A stretch of DNA of 64,000 nucleotides. Origin: Sulfidibacter corallicola. GTDB taxonomy: Bacteria > Acidobacteriota > Holophagae > Acanthopleuribacterales > Acanthopleuribacteraceae. The translations under genes were made by a program, and so were the position numbers. The stretch's first letter is position 1; each line of letters begins with the position of its first letter. The stretch is taken from contig NZ_CP071793.1 of NCBI RefSeq assembly GCF_017498545.1, positions 6,337,001 to 6,401,000 of the forward strand, written 5' to 3'. Under the pieces are notes generated by a model, which worked only from the letters and a program-made list of their open reading frames with translations, searched no databases and had not been told where the DNA came from. Shown piece by piece: positions 1 to 7,406 of this stretch.

Positions 1-1649
1 GGCACTCCGCCGCCGATGCCGAACCGAACTTCTCGGCCATGTTGGAACTGGACATGTCCACCGTCGAGCCCAGCCTCGCCGGTCCCAAGCGTCCCCAGGA
101 TCGCTTGGCGCTCAAAGACATGCAGTCCGCCTTCCGCGAGGCGATGGATGCGCCCACGGGGCACAGCGGCTTCGGCGTGAACGATGCGGAAAAGGACAAC
201 AACGGCAAGGTCGAAGGCACCGACGCCGAAATCACCCACGGTTCGGTCGTCATCGCGGCGATCACGAGCTGCACCAACACCTCCAACCCCTCCGTGTTGA
301 TCGGTGCCGGTCTGTTGGCGCGCAAGGCCGTGGCCAAGGGCCTGAAAACGCCGCCCTTCGTCAAGACCTCCCTGGCACCGGGCTCACGCGTCGTCTCCTC
401 GTACCTGGAAGCGCTCGGCTTGGACAAAGATCTGGAGAAGTTGGGCTTCTACACCGTCGGTTACGGCTGCACCACCTGCATCGGTAACTCCGGTCCGCTG
501 CCCGACAATGTGGCCAAGGCCGTTCGCGAGAACAACCTGGTGGCCGCCTCCGTGCTCTCCGGAAACCGCAACTTCGAAGGCCGCGTCAGCCCCGACGCCC
601 GCGCCAACTACCTGGCCAGCCCCCCGTTGGTCGTGGCCTACGCCCTGGCCGGCTCCGTCGACAAGAACCTGCTCGACGAGCCGCTCGGCGTGGATGCCGA
701 CGGCAACGACGTCTTCCTGAAGGATATCTGGCCCACCCAGAAGGAAATCCAGGATGCGATCGCCCAGGTCCTGACCCCCGAAATGTTCCGCGAACAGTAC
801 GGCAACACCTACACCGCCAACGAGCTGTGGAACAACATCAAAGGCAAGGACAGCGAGGTCTACGAGTGGAACGAGGCCAGCACCTACATCCAGGAGCCGC
901 CCTTCTTCACCGGCATGACGCCCGACGTCGAGCCGATCAAGCCGTTGTCCGGCATGCGCGTGATGGCCAAGCTCGGCGATTCCGTGACGACCGACCACAT
1001 ATCTCCGGCCGGTTCCTTCAAGCCGGAGACCCCGGCGGGCAAGTACCTGACCGACCGCGATGTATTGCCCAAGGATTTCAATTCCTACGGCTCCCGTCGC
1101 GGCAACGATCGCGTCATGACGCGCGGCACCTTCGCCAACATCCGGCTGCGCAACCAGTTGGCACCGGGAACCGAGGGCGGCTTCACCAAGGATTTCACCA
1201 CCGGTGAGATCTCCACCATCTTCGACGCCGCCCAAAACTACAAGGCTCAGAGCACGCCGCTGATCGTACTCGCCGGCAAAGAATACGGTACCGGGTCCTC
1301 ACGCGACTGGGCCGCCAAGGGCACCATCCTGCTCGGCGTCAAGGCCGTTCTGGCACAGAGCTTCGAGCGCATTCACCGTTCGAACCTGGTGTTCATGGGC
1401 ATCCTGCCGTTGCAGTTCAAGGACGGCGAGAGCCACGAGTCGTTGGGTCTCACCGGTGAGGAAACCTTCTCCATCCCCGATCTGGGCGACGACGTGAAAC
1501 CGGTTCAGGACCTGACCGTGGTGGCCAAAGCCGCCGACGGCACCGAGACGCGGTTCACGGTGATCTGCCGGATCGATACGCCGGTCGAAGTCAACTACTA
1601 CCGCAACGGCGGCATCCTGCACACCGTTTTGCGTCAATTGGCGAAATAA
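1..1649 (+). CDS. acnA: Aconitate hydratase A, C-terminal part (5' end outside window)
   Basis: Aconitase interconverts citrate and isocitrate in the cytosolic TCA cycle using a [4Fe-4S] cluster. The frame is open from base 3, so the gene runs off the left edge; about 549 residues are visible, against roughly 900 in the family. The cluster-binding cysteines sit in SCTNTSNPS and YGCTTCIGNSG. The C-terminal swivel domain is recognisable from GDSVTTDHISPAGS, YGSRRGNDRVMTRGTFANIR and GKEYGTGSSRDWAAKG. The long AcnA/IRP-type layout and these motifs separate it from AcnB. A strong hairpin terminator follows 40 bases after the stop, so transcription probably ends here. The truncation is an artefact of the window, not a mutation. 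Confidence 0.97.
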   Translation, partial: HSAADAEPNFSAMLELDMSTVEPSLAGPKRPQDRLALKDMQSAFREAMDAPTGHSGFGVNDAEKDNNGKVEGTDAEITHGSVVIAAITSCTNTSNPSVLIGAGLLARKAVAKGLKTPPFVKTSLAPGSRVVSSYLEALGLDKDLEKLGFYTVGYGCTTCIGNSGPLPDNVAKAVRENNLVAASVLSGNRNFEGRVSPDARANYLASPPLVVAYALAGSVDKNLLDEPLGVDADGNDVFLKDIWPTQKEIQDAIAQVLTPEMFREQYGNTYTANELWNNIKGKDSEVYEWNEASTYIQEPPFFTGMTPDVEPIKPLSGMRVMAKLGDSVTTDHISPAGSFKPETPAGKYLTDRDVLPKDFNSYGSRRGNDRVMTRGTFANIRLRNQLAPGTEGGFTKDFTTGEISTIFDAAQNYKAQSTPLIVLAGKEYGTGSSRDWAAKGTILLGVKAVLAQSFERIHRSNLVFMGILPLQFKDGESHESLGLTGEETFSIPDLGDDVKPVQDLTVVAKAADGTETRFTVICRIDTPVEVNYYRNGGILHTVLRQLAK

Positions 1650-1689
1650 GTCGACGCGATCCGGTAGGATCGCACTCGATCTCCGAATG

Positions 1690-1718
1690 GGGCCCACTTT
1701 CGAAGTGGGCCCTTTTTT
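1690..1718 (+). terminator. Rho-independent terminator after acnA
   Basis: A perfect 10-bp stem, GGGCCCACTT / AAGTGGGCCC, with a TCG loop is followed directly by six T residues. It lies 40 bases after the acnA stop codon and before the VOC gene, so it insulates the two. Confidence 0.93.
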
Positions 1719-1875
1719 GTTTGAGGATGTCACCCGCCTGCCTGGAACCATGGCGGTCTCAGAGGGTTGTGTTCCTCGCTCGGAGAACCTGTTTCGCAGC
1801 ACACCAGGTCGCACTATACTTGCCGAAAGCAGCAGATCGAGTGACACGGAACAGAATGGTGAAGGGAGGCTTTAC

Positions 1876-2259
1876 ATGAAAACCAAATCCATTTGCGGGG
1901 TCATTCTCGCGTCCCGCGATCCTAAGGCTCTCGCGGGTTTCTACAGCAAGGCGCTCGGGCTGACCTTCGAACGGGAGGAACACGGCGGGCTCGATGTCCA
2001 TTTCGGTGTGGATATCGGCGAAATCCATTTCGGCATCCATCCTCCCAAGAACCTGGGCCGCCCGGAAGTGGGTCGCTCCTCGACCTCGATCGCGTTCAAC
2101 GTGGACTCGCTGGCAACCGTCGCCGCGACGCTGAATGAAATGGGTGCCGTGCAGATCACCGAACCCCACGACGAGGGCTTCGGCATGGTGGCGAGCTACG
2201 AGGATCCCGAGGGGAACCCGTTCGAGGTCGTCGAACTCAGCTACGATTTCGGCTCTTGA
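1876..2259 (+). CDS. VOC-family (glyoxalase/bleomycin-resistance fold) protein
   Basis: A 127-residue cytosolic protein of the vicinal-oxygen-chelate superfamily. It starts with a short strand followed by SRDPKALAGFYSKALGLTF, the typical first beta-alpha-beta unit, and ends with YEDPEGNPFEVVEL, the usual metal-side C-terminal motif with its conserved Glu. The ATG is preceded by AGGGAGG at 5-7 bases, so longer in-frame upstream starts are unlikely. A TATACT at 1815-1820 could be the -10 of its promoter, but the -35 is weak. The substrate cannot be told: the family includes glyoxalase I, dioxygenases and antibiotic-binding proteins. The gene stands alone between the acnA terminator and a convergent gene. 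Confidence 0.85.
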   Translation: MKTKSICGVILASRDPKALAGFYSKALGLTFEREEHGGLDVHFGVDIGEIHFGIHPPKNLGRPEVGRSSTSIAFNVDSLATVAATLNEMGAVQITEPHDEGFGMVASYEDPEGNPFEVVELSYDFGS

Positions 2260-2400
2260 TGGGAGCGCATCGGCCCAGGACATGGGAGACGTGAACTCCG
2301 AATTGGAAGGCGCGACCGAAGCCCGATACCTACGCGATAGCGTGCCCATCCTGCCGAATATCGGCCTCGCGAAAACGGTTCGTCATTGGATGGGCACCCT

Positions 2401-4866
2401 CTACGGGCTCCACTCCACCAGGGTCCAGGCGACCGAGTAGCCCGGCTTGGCCTGAACGCGAATCATGCTCTCGTCCACGTAGGGAAGCGGGAGTTCCATG
2501 TGGACCAGGGTTCGTTGCCACTGCGTGAGTTGATCCAGGAAGCGGTGCAGGCTCTGGCTGGTTTCGCCCGCGCCGGTCACGTGCGCCAAACCTGCCGTCA
2601 TCGAGGCCAACTGCGTGCTGAACGAAGCGCGGAACGCTTCTTCCTTGATGCGCTCCTGTTCCGCCATCTTCTCTTTCTTGCGGCCGGAGAGCGGGATCTT
2701 GAAGCCGGCCTGCGTCACGCTCTTCTCTTGGAAATTGTCGCGAACACCCAGCAGCATCTTCTCTTCGTACTTGGCTTGGGCGGCCATGTTGGCCAGCGCG
2801 TCATCGGCGTCCGGCTTGGCCGGAATCTCGGTGTCGGGATTGAACTCGAACGGAAACTCGAGGTTGTAGATTTGAAGACCCGTCCTGCGCAGCAACGGCA
2901 GGAGATCTTCCATCTGGCTGACTTCGTCCGTCAACTGGTGTGTCAGGAGGATCGCCTGGTGCGGCAAGGTGGTGTGCTGTTTCATGTGGGTCAGGGCGTC
3001 GACCAGGTAGCGGACCGTGAAGTAGTTGGCGCGCGGCGAACTGGGTTCCAGCGCATCCAGGCAGGCCTGAATCAAAACTTTGCGGGTGGTGGGCGCCACA
3101 AGTAGCTCGGGCCGATGGGAAATCTGGACCACGTAGATCTGATCTTGGGGTTGGGTGTTCTTCTTCAGCCACGCCATCAGCGCCTGACGGATGTTGTTCC
3201 AGGCGGGCGATTTCAAGAGTGGGTCGTTGACCACGATGCCCCACAGCTTGGGAATGCGCGTGAAGGGAGTTTTCTTGGCGGCGGGAATCTTGGCGCCCTC
3301 CACGAAGATCTCGAAGTCGACCGGCTCGATGGTGCCGTCGGGCACGCGGGTCCCGGCGACCAGGTACTTGGGTTTCACGCGCAGTTGCTCGAAAACCGGA
3401 GTTCGTCGCGTCGTGTATTCGGTGGCGAACCAACCTTCCCCATCGCCGAACTCGTAGCGCAGGGTGGCCTCGCGCCCCCAATCGAGTGGCGGCCACTTGA
3501 ACAGGCCCGTCCGCGAGGCCAGAAACGCCTGGTCGTTGACGAACAGGAGCTGAAGGTTGCCGCGAGCACCGAAGTTCAGCTTGTCGACGCTTACGTAATC
3601 TTCCGATTTCTGGGCGAAGGCGGGTACCTGGCTGGGTTTGGCGATGTCGATATCCTCGCCTTTCACCGACAGTGCCAGTTGACCGTCGGGGGTCTCCGCT
3701 CCAAGCGCGATCAAACGGAAGGGCGCCTTTTGGGCGGGCAGGTCGAACACCGCAACGCCGTCGGCGGTGAACAGGAACTGCAGTCCCATCGGTCGGTCCT
3801 TGGCGGTTTGCAGGAACAGTTGTGGGCGTTCGTCGCCGTCGACACGCACCAAGACGCGGGCGGGCTGGGTTCTGTCGTATTTCAGTGCGGGCTGGTAACG
3901 GTCGCCCCCGCAATCGATCTGCTGCGCGCCCACTTCCTGAATGCCGGCGGGTTGCCAGCGATGGCTGATGACGGGCTCACCAATGCGCGGAAGGCCCGGG
4001 GGTACGATGGCCACCGGGGTTTCGGTACGCAGGCCTTGCTCCAGGAAGCCGTTGTAGATCAGAAACTCGGCGTGGAAATAGCCAGGTGGCAGCGCGATCT
4101 CGAAATAGATTTCGTCTTCGTCGGTCAAATGCGACCAGGCGGATGCGTGGCGAACCAAGCTGGAGGGAAGACTCTCGCGCGGCTGGTCGACATCCGATTT
4201 CAGGAACGCCAGCAGTTCCAGATGCTGACGCGGGCGGTGATTGCCGCTGCGGATGTAGGCCTTCATCGACTCGGGAACCGCGACGGCAAGACGCAGGGTG
4301 CCGCCGCTGGGGTTGGGCTCCAACCAACGGTAGAGCAGCCGGGTATCGGTCCACTCCAGGTCCTCCGGCAGGCGCGTGCGTCCGAAGCTGTTGTCGCGGA
4401 AATCGTAGCGCAGTGCGCGGTTCAGGATCATGCCGTCTTTCAGGCTGTCCCAGAGTTGCAGACTGTCGGTCGCCAATCGGACCTTTCCATTCCCGGCGGG
4501 CAGGAAGGAAAAGGAGTACTGCGGAAACTTCCAGGTTCGCGGCAGTACGGGATTCTGCGGCTGCCATTCCGTTTCGACGGGATGTCCCAGCAGGTGTGCG
4601 ATTTGATCGCGGACGTCACCATAGGGCTCCGGTGCGAAAAAGCTGGGCAGGTAGAGCCCGGTGGCGGGCCAATCGTTGGGGTTGTCCAGGCGTCGCGCTA
4701 CAAAAAAACCCTGGAAGCGCGTTTTCTCCCGTTCCGAGAGACTTTCGTAAAGATTCAGTTCCGCCTCGGTCATCCATGGTCGGGCCATGGCCTCCCAGCT
4801 TTTGGAGTTGGTACTGGTGAAATCTTGAAGAAACAGGGCGCTGACCAAAAGCATACAAAGCGGCAT
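2401..4866 (-). CDS. Secreted GWxTD-domain protein with a von Willebrand A-like region
   Basis: An 821-residue protein. The start chosen is the ATG at 4866, preceded by GAGAGGGG and followed by a signal-peptide-like segment (MPLCMLLVSALFLQ), rather than an upstream in-frame start at 4929. After the leader comes a GWxTD-type motif (WMTEAELNLYESLSEREKTR) and FQGFFVARRLDN, which matches the W-x-T-x-x-E...L...E+xRF...FW pattern of this family, common in Acidobacteriota and Bacteroidota. The middle is beta-rich. Residues around 540-690 resemble the VWFA-related domain often joined to GWxTD proteins. The biochemical role of the family is not established; an extracytoplasmic location is inferred. 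It is monocistronic, convergent with the VOC gene and divergent from the TfoX-like gene. Confidence 0.75.
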   Translation of the reverse strand: MPLCMLLVSALFLQDFTSTNSKSWEAMARPWMTEAELNLYESLSEREKTRFQGFFVARRLDNPNDWPATGLYLPSFFAPEPYGDVRDQIAHLLGHPVETEWQPQNPVLPRTWKFPQYSFSFLPAGNGKVRLATDSLQLWDSLKDGMILNRALRYDFRDNSFGRTRLPEDLEWTDTRLLYRWLEPNPSGGTLRLAVAVPESMKAYIRSGNHRPRQHLELLAFLKSDVDQPRESLPSSLVRHASAWSHLTDEDEIYFEIALPPGYFHAEFLIYNGFLEQGLRTETPVAIVPPGLPRIGEPVISHRWQPAGIQEVGAQQIDCGGDRYQPALKYDRTQPARVLVRVDGDERPQLFLQTAKDRPMGLQFLFTADGVAVFDLPAQKAPFRLIALGAETPDGQLALSVKGEDIDIAKPSQVPAFAQKSEDYVSVDKLNFGARGNLQLLFVNDQAFLASRTGLFKWPPLDWGREATLRYEFGDGEGWFATEYTTRRTPVFEQLRVKPKYLVAGTRVPDGTIEPVDFEIFVEGAKIPAAKKTPFTRIPKLWGIVVNDPLLKSPAWNNIRQALMAWLKKNTQPQDQIYVVQISHRPELLVAPTTRKVLIQACLDALEPSSPRANYFTVRYLVDALTHMKQHTTLPHQAILLTHQLTDEVSQMEDLLPLLRRTGLQIYNLEFPFEFNPDTEIPAKPDADDALANMAAQAKYEEKMLLGVRDNFQEKSVTQAGFKIPLSGRKKEKMAEQERIKEEAFRASFSTQLASMTAGLAHVTGAGETSQSLHRFLDQLTQWQRTLVHMELPLPYVDESMIRVQAKPGYSVAWTLVEWSP

Positions 4867-5196
4867 GGAATCCCCTCTCGCGGTGATGTTGTGTCGACCG
4901 AAAACCTTGGGGCGACCCGCTTTGCGCAAGGTTTTGGTCGGAGGGTGAGCTAGGGTCGGAACTGGTTGGAACGCTCTTTTTAAGTTTAACTTTTTCCGCG
5001 ACTTAACTCAATTCGTTCGCGCACTTCCGGCGCGCTTCGGTGCGGCTTCCTACAGCGATGACGGGGAATTCGATTCTGGCCCCGATCCGCGTTAAAATAC
5101 GACCGGGTGCGTCCGGGAAGCGATGCCCTCGAGGGCTTTTCTGTCGGACGTGGGCCCGCGGTATCGATGGCAATCCAATGACTTGGGAGCGCGGCG
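4867..5196. other. Divergent intergenic region, no gene recognised
   Basis: 330 bases between the divergent GWxTD and TfoX-like genes. It holds their ribosome-binding sites and must hold both promoters, but I see no strong -35/-10 pair. Short open frames here are GC-driven and lack ribosome-binding sites. Confidence 0.6.
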
Positions 5197-5526
5197 ATGG
5201 CATACGACGAGCGTTTGGCTGAGCGGGTGAAACCGCTGGTGATGATGCGTCCAGGATTCTCGGAGAAGAAAATGTTCGGGGGCCTGGCCTGGCTGCTCAA
5301 CGGCAACATGTGCGTGGGCATCCACAAGGACCAATTGATTTTCCGATTGGGCAAAGAGGATGGCGGTGCGGCACTTTCCGAGCCGCACGTGGGACCGATG
5401 GATATCACCGGTCGGCCCATGAAGGGATGGGTCATGGTTCGTCAGGAAGGCCTCGTGGAAAGCGCCGATATCCAGCGTTGGGTGGAACGGGCCATCGCCT
5501 TCGTCGAGACCCTGCCGGCGAAGTGA
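5197..5526 (+). CDS. TfoX/Sxy N-terminal-domain protein
   Basis: A 109-residue protein with the TfoX N-terminal fold: an N-terminal helix, then KKMFGGLAWLLNGNMCVGI, then a hydrophobic strand and a C-terminal helix. The motif MFGG-x-x-x-x-x-G-x-M matches the family. Sxy/TfoX proteins act in competence regulation in gammaproteobacteria, but these short single-domain versions are widespread and mostly uncharacterised, so a competence role is not claimed. GGGAGCG lies just upstream of the ATG. It is convergent with the tesA-like gene, with only 26 bases between the stops. Confidence 0.85.
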   Translation: MAYDERLAERVKPLVMMRPGFSEKKMFGGLAWLLNGNMCVGIHKDQLIFRLGKEDGGAALSEPHVGPMDITGRPMKGWVMVRQEGLVESADIQRWVERAIAFVETLPAK

Positions 5527-5552
5527 GCGATCCCGTTCGCCCGCCGAACGTG

Positions 5553-6215
5553 TCACAGGCCGCGTAAAACCGGTTCCAGATGGGGCCAGACCGTTTCGGC
5601 GATCAACTTGTGCCCCTCTTCGGTGGGGTGAATGCCGTCCTCCAGGTTCAATTCCGGTCGACCCGCCACTTTCTCCAACAGGAAGGGAATGAGCACGGCC
5701 CCGTTGTTTTTGGCCAGGTTGGTGAAAATGCCCGCGAAATCGCGCGAGTAGGTTTCGCCCAGGTTGGGAGGCACCATCATTCCGGCGATCACGATCTTGA
5801 CGGCCGGGTATTTGGCTTTGGTCTTGTCGATGATGGCCTGGAGGTTGCGGGTCGTTTCGTTGACGGCCACCCCGCGCAGCCCATCGTTGGCGCCCAGCTC
5901 CAGCAGCAGCACGTCCACCGGGCGGCGCAACATCCAGTCGATGCGTCGCAAGCCACCGGCCGAAGTATCGCCACTGACGCCGGCATTGACGATGGTCACG
6001 GACAAACCGGCCGAGTCCGCTTTTTTCTGCAAAATCTCGGGAAAGGCGAATTCCTTGCCCAATCCGTACCCGGCCGTCAGGGAGTCGCCCAGGACAAGAA
6101 CCCGCGGAGGCTGTGGCTCGTCCGCGGCGTAGAGCGCTGTGGTTGCAACCCATAGCAGGACGGTCAGCAACCATTTTTTCCTGGAAATGGGGACATCGAC
6201 GAGAAAATGGTTCAT
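5553..6215 (-). CDS. tesA: TesA-like GDSL (SGNH) esterase/lysophospholipase
   Basis: A 220-residue secreted SGNH hydrolase. The start MNHFLVDVPI is taken because it leads into a basic segment and a hydrophobic signal sequence ending in ALYA, and GGAGCCATATCC precedes it; the frame is open further upstream to 6392 without a ribosome-binding site. Block I is VLVLGDSLTAGYGL (nucleophile Ser), block II has the Gly in AGVSGDTSAGG, block III is ELGANDGLRG (Asn), and block V is DGIHPTEEGH (Asp and His). This is the thioesterase I/arylesterase/lysophospholipase L1 subfamily. It is divergent from ybbA-ybbP exactly as tesA is in E. coli, which supports the symbol. Expected location is the periplasm. 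Confidence 0.92.
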   Translation of the reverse strand: MNHFLVDVPISRKKWLLTVLLWVATTALYAADEPQPPRVLVLGDSLTAGYGLGKEFAFPEILQKKADSAGLSVTIVNAGVSGDTSAGGLRRIDWMLRRPVDVLLLELGANDGLRGVAVNETTRNLQAIIDKTKAKYPAVKIVIAGMMVPPNLGETYSRDFAGIFTNLAKNNGAVLIPFLLEKVAGRPELNLEDGIHPTEEGHKLIAETVWPHLEPVLRGL

Positions 6216-6689
6216 GGATATGGCTCCTTTTTCACCACGAGGTGTCCGGTCCCGAGCGGGAAGATCGGTAGCGCGATTCGCGGCCGGCATCCTGAGATAC
6301 GGAATCGATTCGGGGCGGTTCACGGGAAATACCGGGCGCGGCCCCGTGGTTTTTCCAACAGGGATGCTGAACCTTCCCGTTCCGGTCTCCATGCGAGGAT
6401 CTTAACCCACAAATCTCACCGGCGTTTGCGGTCGAAGGATGTAAGTTGTTGTCAATGCAAGTTTTGAGGTTGGAAAAGTCACGTATCTTCGGCAGGCTCG
6501 TCGAGGATGGCCCCAAGTAGGTGCCCTGCCTGCCGGCCCGAGCCTTACCGGTAGGGGTTCACGTGGCGATGAAAGCAAAGGAACTTGGGGATAAACCTCG
6601 AGCACCTTTTTACGAAATACAGAGAGACGTTCGCGAGGTGGGGCCATGGGTCTCCACGCCGCAACGCACCGATATCACCTGGGGGTAGC
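6216..6689. other. Divergent intergenic region between tesA-like and ybbA-like genes
   Basis: 474 bases containing both ribosome-binding sites. In-frame extensions of both neighbours enter this region but lack ribosome-binding sites and have no family similarity. No convincing promoter, RNA motif or small gene was seen. Confidence 0.5.
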
Positions 6690-7406
6690 ATGAGTGAGAT
6701 TTTGAAAGTCCAAGGCGTGGGTAAGGCCTACGATGGCCGAGGGCACCAGGTACGGGTGCTCGAGGACGTGAATTTTGTGTTGAACGCCGGCGAAACGGCA
6801 GCCATCGTAGGACCCTCCGGCAGCGGCAAGACGACCTTGCTCAGCCTGTGTGCCGGTCTGGACACGCCGACCCAGGGCAAGCTCGAGTTGCTCGGCCACG
6901 ATCTGGCGGCCTTGAGCGAAGAGCAGCGGGCCGCCCTTCGTAACCGTCACGTCGGTTTCATCTTTCAATCATTTCACCTCATGCCCAGTCTCACCGCATT
7001 GGAAAACGTCATGCTGCCGCGCGAATTGGCGGGCGTCGGCCGGCCGGCTCAAGAAGCCCGCGAACTGCTGGACCAAGTGGGGCTCGCCGATCGCGCCGAT
7101 CACTATCCCGCCCAGCTTTCCGGTGGAGAACAACAACGGATCGCCATCGCCCGCGCCTTCATCAACCAGCCCATGGTTCTGTTTGCGGACGAGCCCACCG
7201 GTAACCTGGATCGCGCGACGAGTGACCGGGTGACGGAGCTGTTGTTCCGTCTCAACACCGAAAAGGGAACCACTTTGGCGCTCATCACCCACGACTTGGG
7301 TCTGGCTCGCATGACGAGCAGGCTGTTCCATCTCAAGCAGGGCCGCGTGGTGGAGGAGATCGCCGGTCGTGAGCAATCCTCCGGACGACGCGAGGTGGCG
7401 CCATGA
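6690..7406 (+). CDS. ybbA: ABC transporter ATP-binding protein, YbbA/LolD type
   Basis: A 238-residue ATPase of the MacB/LolD/YbbA exporter class. It shows Walker A (GPSGSGKTT), the Q-loop (FIFQSFHLMPSLTALENVMLP), the signature (QLSGGEQQRIAIARAF), Walker B (VLFADEPTGNLD) and the H-loop (ALITHDLGLA). The ATG at 6690 follows a GGGGG ribosome-binding site; an upstream in-frame extension is unlike the family. Its last codon overlaps the ATG of the permease gene (ATGA), so the two are translationally coupled. The partner permease and the adjacent tesA-like gene identify it as YbbA rather than LolD. It would energise the YbbP permease at the inner membrane; the substrate is unknown. Confidence 0.93.
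   Translation: MSEILKVQGVGKAYDGRGHQVRVLEDVNFVLNAGETAAIVGPSGSGKTTLLSLCAGLDTPTQGKLELLGHDLAALSEEQRAALRNRHVGFIFQSFHLMPSLTALENVMLPRELAGVGRPAQEARELLDQVGLADRADHYPAQLSGGEQQRIAIARAFINQPMVLFADEPTGNLDRATSDRVTELLFRLNTEKGTTLALITHDLGLARMTSRLFHLKQGRVVEEIAGREQSSGRREVAP

Noticed and set aside
3115..4953. Open frame of 612 codons on the plus strand
   Set aside because: Antisense to the GWxTD gene, which has a signal peptide, ribosome-binding site and family motif; the antisense product has none.
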